A DNA stretch of 64,000 nt from Bifidobacterium longum subsp. infantis ATCC 15697 = JCM 1222 = DSM 20088 (lineage in GTDB: Bacteria > Actinomycetota > Actinomycetes > Actinomycetales > Bifidobacteriaceae). Made by a program: the position numbers and the translations under genes. Below the pieces are notes generated by a model, which was given only the letters and a program-made list of their open reading frames with translations, had not been told where the DNA came from and searched no databases. This document shows, in pieces, positions 16,513 through 24,562 of this stretch. Position 1 is the first letter of the stretch. Each line of letters starts with the position of its first letter. The stretch covers positions 2,604,001 to 2,668,000 of the forward strand of contig NC_017219.1 in NCBI RefSeq assembly GCF_000269965.1, given 5' to 3'.

Positions 16513-18111
16513 TCACTTTACGCAAAGGTCGTACCACTTCTGCCAAATCTTGATGTTATCCTGAAGGCCAAGGCTGTCGAGCTGCTTGCAATACGCATCC
16601 CACTCCTCGTCAATACCACCCTTGGACATCCAAGTGGCAGTCTTCTGCATGACGGTATTGAAAATCTCAGCATTGCTTGTATTCAACTTTGCCGCATCAG
16701 CCGAATCCATATTGACGTAGTCGGGAATATAGTCCTTGACGGGATCGAAGTTGCTGCGCTGCTCCTCGTACACCTTGTTCACTTCAATCAGCTCATCGGC
16801 GTGACTATCGCCTTTGATGGTGACTTCATCAGGAATCCAGCCCACCAGCAATTCCGATAGGCCAGGATACTGGTTATCACCGGTCAATTGGCTCAACTTG
16901 TCGTTATCCACGGTGTACTCGTGCTCACCGGTCTTGGTCAAGGTCTGCCCAAACGAACCGAGGAACTGCTGCACGGAGTACTTCTCGGAGTAGAGCAGGT
17001 TGGCCAGCTTCAGCGCAGCGTCCTTGTTCGCGGCATGCGCGGAAATCGACAGTCCGGCAACAGACAGCTCACTGGAGGAGCCGTCCCACACGGTCTGGTC
17101 CGGCGAGACGCCCGGGGCAGACGGCACCGGCATGGCGATGTACTGGTCCTTGAGCTTGCCGAAATTGTCGGATGGAGACCAACCGAACACCACGCCGGTC
17201 TTCGCGGTCTGACCATCACTAATTTGGTCCGCGTTGTAGGCGTCATCGTCCTTGGTGGCCCAGTCGGCGGGGATCAGGCCCTCGGAGATGAGCTTGTGGT
17301 AGTACTTGATGACCTGCTTGTATTCGTCGGAGGTCATGAAGCTCTTGACCACGCCGTTCTTGGCGTAGAAGCCGGTTTCGGACGCCGCGCTCATATTAAA
17401 TCCGGTCGAAATACCGGTGGAGTTGAGCAGCAGCATCGGGCTATACCAGGTGTAGTAGCTGCTTTCGAGCTTCTTAATGTTCATCGGGATCTCGTCGGCC
17501 TGGCCGTTGCCGTTCGGGTCCTGGGTCTTGAACGCCTTGAGCACGTTCTCCAGCTCGTCCCACGTGGTCGGCACCTGCAGACCCAGCTTGTCGAGCCAGG
17601 CCTTGTTGATCAGCATGTGCTGGCCCGTGCCGGAATAGGACTTGCCGCGCCCTGTAGCTATCGAATAAATCTTTCCCTTGGTATCAGCAGAGAATTTTTC
17701 AGCTTCCGGCTTCTGCTTAAAGAATGCCTTGACGTTTGGCAGCTTGTCAAGATCCTTGCTCAGATCCTCGAGCATACCGGGATATTGGTAAGCATCAACG
17801 GCACCGTATCCATTCAGGTTCACGTCCGCGATATCTCCAGAGGCCAAGGTGGCGTTCTTCTGCTGCCCCCAAGCTTCTCGAGTCACTTCCTGCCACTCGA
17901 TCTTGCAATCGCAGTCGGCCTCCAGGTCCTTGGCCCACTGCATATCAGCCATCTTTTCCTGATTGGCGTTCTTCTTGACCAGAACCGTCACAATCGGCTT
18001 GCCGTCAGCCGTCGTGGTCGGCTTCTTGCTGCCCCCACACGCAGACAGCGACCCCAACAAGGCCACGGCACACACAACGGCACCCGCCTTCACCATAGTT
18101 TGTCTTCTCAT
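16513..18111 (-). CDS. Family-1 oligosaccharide-binding lipoprotein (SBP 4, tandem array)
   Basis: A 532-residue lipoprotein with lipobox SLSAC and the shared calcium-type loop. It is very close to SBP 3 but differs near the middle (a NMSAASETGF segment replaces the NKGVSEYGF seen in SBP 3) and at the C-terminus, which ends DLCVK where the others end DTYTK. The ATG at 18111 follows AAAGGAGAG. Its promoter is at 18175-18214. Upstream of the promoter is the longest and best-preserved remnant of the GH20 3' end. Confidence 0.9.
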   Translation of the reverse strand: MRRQTMVKAGAVVCAVALLGSLSACGGSKKPTTTADGKPIVTVLVKKNANQEKMADMQWAKDLEADCDCKIEWQEVTREAWGQQKNATLASGDIADVNLNGYGAVDAYQYPGMLEDLSKDLDKLPNVKAFFKQKPEAEKFSADTKGKIYSIATGRGKSYSGTGQHMLINKAWLDKLGLQVPTTWDELENVLKAFKTQDPNGNGQADEIPMNIKKLESSYYTWYSPMLLLNSTGISTGFNMSAASETGFYAKNGVVKSFMTSDEYKQVIKYYHKLISEGLIPADWATKDDDAYNADQISDGQTAKTGVVFGWSPSDNFGKLKDQYIAMPVPSAPGVSPDQTVWDGSSSELSVAGLSISAHAANKDAALKLANLLYSEKYSVQQFLGSFGQTLTKTGEHEYTVDNDKLSQLTGDNQYPGLSELLVGWIPDEVTIKGDSHADELIEVNKVYEEQRSNFDPVKDYIPDYVNMDSADAAKLNTSNAEIFNTVMQKTATWMSKGGIDEEWDAYCKQLDSLGLQDNIKIWQKWYDLCVK

Positions 18112-18174
18112 CGTCTCTCCTTTGACATGATGATATTTGAGAGCATCCGCCGCATCTGCGGGACGGACGCACTC

Positions 18175-18214
18175 ATGATAGGCACGGGAGATGGAGTTCG
18201 TCAACATTCTTAAC
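18175..18214 (-). promoter_or_regulatory. Promoter and operator-like palindrome of SBP 4
   Basis: Minus strand: TTGACG (18199-18204), 18-base spacer, TATCAT (18175-18180). The palindrome GTTAAGAATGTTGAC is at 18200-18214. Confidence 0.75.
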
Positions 18215-18264
18215 ATATATGTGAGTCGCGCCACACATCGCCGCTCCCGCCACCACGTAACCTG

Positions 18265-18357
18265 TTAAATGGAACGCAGCACGTCCGCCGCGCGCCATAC
18301 CACACGTTGGATGCGGAACAGCGGGGCGATATCCTTGGCTGCATCGTCAAGCTTGCC
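18265..18357 (-). pseudogene. Remnant of the GH20 hexosaminidase 3' end
   Basis: Read on the minus strand this segment encodes GKLDDAAKDI, then a join, then VVWRAADVLRSI and a stop codon. Both parts match the intact GH20 gene: 18326-18357 matches 20596-20627 and 18265-18319 matches 20315-20369, so about 230 bases between them are missing. The join keeps the reading frame. It marks a duplication that copied an SBP gene together with the end of its upstream neighbour. Confidence 0.85.
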
Positions 18358-18453
18358 CTGCGTGGCGCCGGGCAAGGACTCGGCCACGGTGAAACGGTTC
18401 GCGACGGACCCGCGGCAGACCCGGCCTCAACATCGCATCCGCTCCGCATGAGC

Positions 18454-18510
18454 GAGCCGCACCCGATCGTTGATCCGAATTCCTCCAGTTCAACAATTCG
18501 GGTGCGGCTC
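18454..18510 (-). repeat. SBP trailer hairpin, copy D
   Basis: A perfect 13-bp stem (18454-18466 with 18498-18510) following SBP 5. The stem is the same as in copies B and C. Confidence 0.8.
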
Positions 18511-18563
18511 ACATCGCGGAGTCGCAAGCACTGCCTTGCAACAGGTCTGCGCTCACGACACCG

Positions 18564-20159
18564 TCACTTCGTGTAGGTGTCGTACCACTTCTGCCAGATC
18601 TTGATGTTATCCTGAAGGCCAATGCTGTCGAGCTGCTTGCAGTAGGCATCCCATTCCTCGTCGATGCCGCCCTTGGACATCCAAGCAGCAGTCTTCTGCA
18701 TAACGGTGTTGTTAATCTCCGCATTGCTTGTACTCAACTTCGCGGAATCGGAAGGATCCATATTATCCATATTGACGTAGTCGGGAATATAGTCCTTGAC
18801 GGGATCGAAGTGGCTGCGCTGCTCCTCGTACACCTTGTTCACCTCAATCAGTTCATCGGCGTGGGTATCACCCTTAATGATGACTTCATTGGGAATCCAA
18901 CCCACCAGCAATTCCGACAAACCAGGGTAAAGATTATCCTTAGTCAGCTTGTCTAACTTGGCGCTGTCCACAGTATACTTATGCTCACCGGTCTTAGTCA
19001 AAGTCTGACCAAACGATCCGAGGAACTGCTGCACGGAGTACTTCTCGGAGTAGAGCAGGTTGGCCAGCTTCAGCGCAGCGTCCTTGTTCGCGGCATGCGC
19101 GGAAATGGTCAGCCCAGCAGGAGCCAATTCGCTAGAGGAACCATCCCACACGGTCTCATCCGGGGAAACGCCCGGAGCAGAAGGTGCCGGCATAGCGATG
19201 TACTGGTCCTTGAGCTTGCCGAAATTGTCAGTCGGAGACCAACCGAACACCACGCCGGTCTTCGCGATCTGGCCGTCACTAATCTGGTTCGCGTTGTAGG
19301 CGTCATCGTCCTTGGTGGCCCAGTCCGCTGGAATCAGCCCCTCGGAGATGAGCTTGTGGTAGTACTTGACGACCTCCTTGTATTCGTCGGAGGTCAGGAA
19401 GCTCTTGACCACGCCGTTCTTGACATAATAACCAGAAGTGGATACGCCTTTATTGAAGCCGGTCGGGATGCCGGTGGAATTGAGCAGCAGCATCGGGCTA
19501 TACCAGGAGAAACCGCTTCCGAGCTTCTGTATGTTCATCGGGATCTCGTCGGCCTGTCCGTTGCCGTTCGGGTCCTGGGTCTTGAACGCCATAAGCACGT
19601 TCTCCAGCTCGTCCCACGTGGTCGGCACCTGCAGACCCAGCTTGTCGAGCCAGGCCTTGTTGATCAGCATGTGCTGGCCCGTACCGGAATAAGATTTTCC
19701 GCGCGCAGTGGCTATTGCATAGACTCTACCCTTGGAATCAGTCGAGAATTTCTTAGCTTCCGGCTTCTCCTTAAAGAATGCCTTGATATTTGGCAACTTG
19801 TCGAGACTCTTGCCTAGATCCTCAAACATTCCCGAATACTGATAGGCGTCAAGGGAATTAAATCCGTTAAGGTTCACGTCCGCGATATCCCCAGAGGCCA
19901 AGGTGGCGTTCTTCTGCTGTGACCAAGCTTCTCGAGTCACTTCCTGCCACTCGATCTTGCAATCGCAGTCGGCCTCCAAGTCCTTGGCCCACTGCATATT
20001 GGCGATCTTGTCCTGATTGGCGTTCTTCTTGACCAGAACCGTCACAATCGGCTTGCCGTCAGCCGTCGTGGTCGACTTCTTATTGCCACACGCAGACAGC
20101 GAACCCAGCAAGGCCACGGCGCATACCGCAGCACCCACCTTCATCGCGACATTCCTCAT
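18564..20159 (-). CDS. Family-1 oligosaccharide-binding lipoprotein (SBP 5, tandem array)
   Basis: A 531-residue lipoprotein and the first array gene on the minus strand, 155 bases after the GH20 stop. Its signal peptide differs from the others (MRNVAMKVGAAV) but keeps SLSAC. It belongs to the VKKNANQ/DVNLNG group. Its gene and leader are the most diverged of the array, while its upstream flank is the intact GH20 gene; it is therefore a good candidate for the ancestral copy. The ATG at 20159 follows AAAGGAGAG. Confidence 0.9.
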   Translation of the reverse strand: MRNVAMKVGAAVCAVALLGSLSACGNKKSTTTADGKPIVTVLVKKNANQDKIANMQWAKDLEADCDCKIEWQEVTREAWSQQKNATLASGDIADVNLNGFNSLDAYQYSGMFEDLGKSLDKLPNIKAFFKEKPEAKKFSTDSKGRVYAIATARGKSYSGTGQHMLINKAWLDKLGLQVPTTWDELENVLMAFKTQDPNGNGQADEIPMNIQKLGSGFSWYSPMLLLNSTGIPTGFNKGVSTSGYYVKNGVVKSFLTSDEYKEVVKYYHKLISEGLIPADWATKDDDAYNANQISDGQIAKTGVVFGWSPTDNFGKLKDQYIAMPAPSAPGVSPDETVWDGSSSELAPAGLTISAHAANKDAALKLANLLYSEKYSVQQFLGSFGQTLTKTGEHKYTVDSAKLDKLTKDNLYPGLSELLVGWIPNEVIIKGDTHADELIEVNKVYEEQRSHFDPVKDYIPDYVNMDNMDPSDSAKLSTSNAEINNTVMQKTAAWMSKGGIDEEWDAYCKQLDSIGLQDNIKIWQKWYDTYTK

Positions 20160-20188
20160 TGTCTCTCCTTTGAGTCGATGATGACTTC

Positions 20189-20224
20189 GGTTGCATCCAT
20201 CACACCTATGAGATGGACGCAACC
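20189..20224 (-). repeat. Inverted repeat beside the -10 box of SBP 5
   Basis: GGTTGCATCCATC (20189-20201) and GATGGACGCAACC (20212-20224) form a 13-bp inverted repeat with one wobble pair and a 10-base loop, directly 3' of the -10 box. Equivalent, weaker repeats lie at the same place in the other SBP leaders. Confidence 0.65.
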
Positions 20225-20263
20225 ATGATAGGTACGGGAGCCAGCACTGTCAACAGCCTTAAC
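20225..20263 (-). promoter_or_regulatory. Promoter and operator-like palindrome of SBP 5
   Basis: Minus strand: TTGACA (20248-20253), 17-base spacer, TATCAT (20225-20230). The palindrome GTTAAGGCTGTTGAC is at 20249-20263. Confidence 0.8.
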
Positions 20264-20314
20264 ATATTTGCATCAGGCCCGCTCGCACCGCCGCTCCCGT
20301 CACCACGCAACCGG

Positions 20315-22270
20315 CTAAATGGAACGCAGCACGTCCGCCGCGCGCCATACCACGTGTTGGATGCGGGCCAGTTCCGACTGCCGACTGACCTCATGCCAGA
20401 GCCTCGAATACTGTTCGGTCCAGCATTCCAGTTCATCGGCCAGCTTCGCCGCATCGATTCCGGCCTCATCCTGCCGCACCACGCCATGCGCGGCCAACAA
20501 CGCCAACCCGACACGGTTCAGCAGACGCTGACCGTCGATGGCCAACGACCAGACCGCAGCGGAGGAGGGATCACCGGCCACGCGGAGCAGCTGGGTGATA
20601 TCCTTGGCTGCATCGTCAAGCTTGCCGTTCAATTCCCGGCCCGCGAGAATGGAGTCACGCAACGTCCGCAGCATCGAAACGCGAGCATCCGCCAACCTTG
20701 CCTGACCGGACTGCGGCAAATCATTCCGATACGCTTCCAGACAGCCCATGACCCGCACGATCTCCGTATTGCATCCGCCACGGCCGTCGTCCAGTTCCAG
20801 ATAGGTGACGAGATCGCTCCACGAGAATCCGCCTTTGGCAGAAGCGCCCCTGAGCGCACCGACCACGCTACCAGTATGGTCGCCGTATTCGATGGTGGAT
20901 ATGCGCGACAGCATATCGACTTCGCTGAGCTCGGCATCCGGATTCCAGGATTGCTGCGCACCGAAGATCATGCCCGGAACCGACATGCGGGGATCGTTGA
21001 CGTGTCCGAAATCCCCCCAATCAGTGACCAGCATCCCCGAAACATCATGGGCGCGGCCATGGCGCGCCATCCTGGTGATGTTATTCCACGCATCGTCGAT
21101 CCGCGGAATCAGCGCATTCCAGCACCACACCGCCGGGCACACCATCTGCGTCGCGCCGGCATCGGCGAGAGCTGCCGTTGTGCCATCATCCACGTTGGGC
21201 TCATACTGCCAATTCAGCCAGGTGATGTTCTTGGGAAGCGTATCGATGATCTCAGGGTGCTCGAGCGCGACATCGGCCCACACCATGACATCATGCCCAC
21301 GATCATCAACATGGCGGCACAGTCGCTCGACGAAATCGGCATACATCGCGCCAACGCCACGTTTCGCCGATTCCTGCTTCGACCTCCCCTTGCCGAGATC
21401 AAACGTCTCATCGGCGCAGATATTGAACTTCCGCGAACGGAACAACGGCATCAGCTCATCGATCAATGATGTCGAAAACTCATAGGACCGCTCATCGGTG
21501 ATGTTGAGCGTATGGTGCGTCATTCGCTCGATCAGGCTGAAAGGACGATCCGCGTCCTCCGGAAACTCTCCCAGATCACGTAGTTGCCGCGTCCGCAGCG
21601 CGGTGTAATGATGTCCGAACGTCGACACGGAGGGCACGAGCTCTATGCCACGCGCCGCGCAATAGGAATCAAGCTCGAGAATGTCGGACGAAGTCAACGG
21701 ATCGGCGCCACGCCACACTTCGCTAAGACCATTGAACTGGAACGTATGCTCGATGTACAACTGGAATTGGTTGTACTTGTAGAAGCACAGGCGATCCACC
21801 CACGATTTCAGCCAAGCCATAGAGGGCACACGGCCACGAGTCACGTCCAGATAGTAACCGCGGGTCGAGAACGCCGGCCGATCCCTGATGACCATGCACG
21901 GTATCGTCAAACCAATCTGGCGAATAATCTGACGCAATGTCTGCACGCCATCGCGAACGCCTTCGAACCCCGAACCAGTGATCACAACGCCGTCCGGCGA
22001 GACCTCAAGCACGTACGACCAGTCATCGAGCGAAGGACTGGTCCGCAAAGTCACCTCCCGCTGAACCTCTCCGGAGGCCACCTGCCAGCGGCCTCCGCAC
22101 ACGCGCTTAATGTCGTCGACAAGCTGACGCGCAAACACGGCCTCCGCATCATCCGCACCTCGTTGCTCCACAACCGTTCCCGACAACGGCAACGAGCATG
22201 TTCCCACCAGCGGCTCGACATTCGTCGGCTCCGGTATGACATGCCATTCCAATGTTGGTTCCTGCACCAT
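20315..22270 (-). CDS. GH20 beta-N-acetylhexosaminidase
   Basis: A 651-residue cytoplasmic enzyme without signal peptide. An N-terminal GH20b-like domain is followed by the barrel, with RGYYLDVTRGR at about 137-147 and the catalytic pair Asp287-Glu288 in CADETFD. It removes terminal GlcNAc (and probably GalNAc) from imported HMO such as lacto-N-triose. The ATG at 22270 has AAAGGA 12 bases upstream; a GTG at 22279 and an ATG at 22300 (AAGG upstream) are alternatives. It heads the SBP array on the same strand, and copies of its 3' end are scattered through the array. Confidence 0.92.
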   Translation of the reverse strand: MVQEPTLEWHVIPEPTNVEPLVGTCSLPLSGTVVEQRGADDAEAVFARQLVDDIKRVCGGRWQVASGEVQREVTLRTSPSLDDWSYVLEVSPDGVVITGSGFEGVRDGVQTLRQIIRQIGLTIPCMVIRDRPAFSTRGYYLDVTRGRVPSMAWLKSWVDRLCFYKYNQFQLYIEHTFQFNGLSEVWRGADPLTSSDILELDSYCAARGIELVPSVSTFGHHYTALRTRQLRDLGEFPEDADRPFSLIERMTHHTLNITDERSYEFSTSLIDELMPLFRSRKFNICADETFDLGKGRSKQESAKRGVGAMYADFVERLCRHVDDRGHDVMVWADVALEHPEIIDTLPKNITWLNWQYEPNVDDGTTAALADAGATQMVCPAVWCWNALIPRIDDAWNNITRMARHGRAHDVSGMLVTDWGDFGHVNDPRMSVPGMIFGAQQSWNPDAELSEVDMLSRISTIEYGDHTGSVVGALRGASAKGGFSWSDLVTYLELDDGRGGCNTEIVRVMGCLEAYRNDLPQSGQARLADARVSMLRTLRDSILAGRELNGKLDDAAKDITQLLRVAGDPSSAAVWSLAIDGQRLLNRVGLALLAAHGVVRQDEAGIDAAKLADELECWTEQYSRLWHEVSRQSELARIQHVVWRAADVLRSI

Positions 22271-22366
22271 AGCAGCCACATATCCTTTCGACCTCTGCAT
22301 CGAGATAGAGCCTTCTGGCCCTCAGGACATGATAGCCGTCAACGGGGTCAACGGACACGGTTGCGG

Positions 22367-23092
22367 TCAGTCCCGGAAAGCGGCCTCGGCCCCACCGGCA
22401 TCCGCCGTCGCGGCGGCGCATACATCCACAATGTCATCGACCATCTGCCGCAAGGTCGGGGCGGTGATGGTCGCGGGCAAGGATGGATCAGGCTCGTGGA
22501 TGAACGCGGTAAGCCCACCGGCGGCACGCACCGGAGCGATATCGTTCGTCCAGTAGTCGCCGATACTCATCATGCTCAACTCGCCCGTCCGTCGGCGAAC
22601 CGCCGACAGCCTTTCGATCACCTTCGGCCATCCGCCTGGCTTGGCGGCACCGGCGATGATGCCATCGAATCCTTCGAGCACGCCCAGACGGTCCAACGTC
22701 TCACGCAGCCCGATCATCGGCGAGTTCGTGACCAGCACGCGCCGGCAACCCAGCTCACCCAACCGCTCCAAGAGGGATTCCAATCCCTCGGGCGGGCGCA
22801 CGTCGAACGTGCCTTCGGCCAACATCCGACGCGAACGCATATACGCATCCTGCGACTGCTCGACGGTCAGACGCCCTGCCGCATGAGCCTGCACGACGTC
22901 ATAGGCATCCGAATACTTCGGCATATCCGCCGGACATGCCAGAAACCGCTCCAGCTCATCGTTCAACGTGGCCGCATCATCACGATCAAGATGCGCGCAC
23001 ACCGCCTCGGCGTAGGCCTTGACCGGACCATCGCCGAGGCATACCGTGCCGTCGAAATCGAAAGCCACCGCGAATGCCGAATCACCGTTCAC
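22367..23092 (-). CDS. HAD-superfamily hydrolase
   Basis: A protein of about 241 residues with the HAD motif I DFDGT near the N-terminus, motif II TNS, and a motif III/IV region (GDYWTNDIAP). It is probably a sugar-phosphate or related phosphatase. The start is uncertain: a GTG at 23092 with an upstream GGA fits best, while a TTG at 23107 sits too close to its AGGA. It lies between the SBP at 23141 and the GH20 gene in the HMO cluster; its substrate is not known. Confidence 0.82.
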   Translation of the reverse strand: MNGDSAFAVAFDFDGTVCLGDGPVKAYAEAVCAHLDRDDAATLNDELERFLACPADMPKYSDAYDVVQAHAAGRLTVEQSQDAYMRSRRMLAEGTFDVRPPEGLESLLERLGELGCRRVLVTNSPMIGLRETLDRLGVLEGFDGIIAGAAKPGGWPKVIERLSAVRRRTGELSMMSIGDYWTNDIAPVRAAGGLTAFIHEPDPSLPATITAPTLRQMVDDIVDVCAAATADAGGAEAAFRD

Positions 23093-23140
23093 AGCTCTAC
23101 CATCCAATCCTGCATCGCACCATTCGCCGGAATACAGCGG

Positions 23141-24433
23141 TCACTGTTCCCAATCCGAATCGAACGTCGGCTTGAGCGTGCTCAGCGAAGACTTGACGTC
23201 ACCCGCACCGGAAAGCACGCTCTCCAAGGACTTCTGCACATCGTCGCTGGCCTGTTGCATGCCGGGCGTCAACGGAATGGTGAACAGGTTCTTGGTGGCA
23301 TCAGCCAAGATGGGCGCAATGGCACTGCCCGAGTTGGCATACTTGGCATCGGCGATCGCGGACTTACGAACAGGAATGTAACCGGTACCGATCGCCCACT
23401 CAATCTGGCTGTCCTTGGACGTCAGGAACTTCTCATACAGATAGGCCGCCGTGCGCTGCTCGGGGCTGGCCGAGGAGAACATGTAGATATCGGTGCCCTG
23501 CTGCATCGTGTGCTTCGCCGGATACGGCACCACACCATATTCAAACTTGCCCTCGGCGCCCTTCTTAACGAAGGATTCACCGGCGTTGGACCCAACATAC
23601 ATGGCGACCTTCTGGTTGGAGAACGGACCGGACATGTACTTGTCGGTGCCGGCGATGCGGAAGTAGCCATCCTTGACGCCTTTGTCGTAGTAGTCGAAGG
23701 CCTTGGCGGACTTCTCGCCGGTCACATCGAGGCCCTTGCCGAACGTCACCCCCTCGTTCTTCATATAGGTGATGTAGTAGTTCGACAGCGAGTCGAAGCC
23801 CGCGCCGGGAATGCCCTTCGCGCTCTCGATTTTCTTGGAGGTTTCGGCGAGCTCGTCATACGTGGTGGGCACCTTGAGTCCCAGCTCGTCGAGCATGGTC
23901 TTGTTGTACCACAGCACCTCAGTGGACTTGTTGAACGGCATGCCATACGTCTTGCCGTCGATCTTCACGCCATCGCGCAGGCCGGGCAGCACATCGTCCC
24001 AGTTGTCGAATGCAAGATTGCCGTCCTTGGATGCGATGTAGGGGTCAAGGTTGACGACCTGACCATCGGAGATCGCGTCGACCAGCCAGCTCGGGTACGC
24101 CTGGGTGATGGTCGGCAAATCCTTCGGGCTCTGCATCGTGGCGGTGAGCTTCTGCTGCAGGTCACTGTAGCTGGACTGGTTCTGCAAAGTCACCTTGATG
24201 TTCGGGTTCTGTTTCATGAACGTATCGGTCAGGCTCTGCAGGGTCTTCTCCTGGTTGCCTGTCATGCCGTGCCAGAACGTGATCTCAACGTTTCCTTTGA
24301 TGTCGGAGACGATCTTGTCGGATTGTCCACCATCGCTCGCCGCGCTGGTCGAGCCGCATCCAGATAAGGCTAGCACGCCAGCCATCAATGCGGTCAGCAC
24401 CGCTTTCGCACGCATATTACCGTGTAGTGTCAT
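23141..24433 (-). CDS. Sugar-binding lipoprotein of an ABC importer (family 1)
   Basis: A 430-residue lipoprotein with lipobox LSGC (Cys26). The mature part has the usual FWHGMTG motif near its start and LWYNKTMLDELGLKVP. It is not close to the five paralogous SBPs and belongs with the permeases and ATPase at 25866-28748. The ATG at 24433 follows AAAGGA. Between it and the upstream gene lies a 129-base gap containing repeats of GCTCACA. This set forms a complete ABC importer with its own ATPase, which is unusual for bifidobacterial CUT1 systems. Confidence 0.88.
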   Translation of the reverse strand: MTLHGNMRAKAVLTALMAGVLALSGCGSTSAASDGGQSDKIVSDIKGNVEITFWHGMTGNQEKTLQSLTDTFMKQNPNIKVTLQNQSSYSDLQQKLTATMQSPKDLPTITQAYPSWLVDAISDGQVVNLDPYIASKDGNLAFDNWDDVLPGLRDGVKIDGKTYGMPFNKSTEVLWYNKTMLDELGLKVPTTYDELAETSKKIESAKGIPGAGFDSLSNYYITYMKNEGVTFGKGLDVTGEKSAKAFDYYDKGVKDGYFRIAGTDKYMSGPFSNQKVAMYVGSNAGESFVKKGAEGKFEYGVVPYPAKHTMQQGTDIYMFSSASPEQRTAAYLYEKFLTSKDSQIEWAIGTGYIPVRKSAIADAKYANSGSAIAPILADATKNLFTIPLTPGMQQASDDVQKSLESVLSGAGDVKSSLSTLKPTFDSDWEQ

Positions 24434-24562
24434 GATTCCATTCCTTTTCTGATTCCATTGGTTTCCGTTTGCTTGTTTCTTTTCCTGTTTTCCGTGGAAC
24501 AATTCCCCGGAAAAGTCTCGGCAATGACGCAACCGGCAACACGCCGGTTCACGGCTCACAGC

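Larger units (their letters stand above)
18112..18563. other. Gap between SBP 4 and SBP 5: promoter, long GH20 remnant, trailer hairpin
   Basis: This 452-base gap holds the SBP 4 leader and promoter, the GH20 remnant at 18265-18357 and the trailer hairpin of SBP 5. No intact gene is seen. Confidence 0.75.

Noticed and set aside
21584..24367. Plus-strand reading frame of 927 codons
   Set aside because: It lies antisense to the GH20, HAD and SBP genes, whose motifs are intact; its composition is that of a high-G+C shadow frame.
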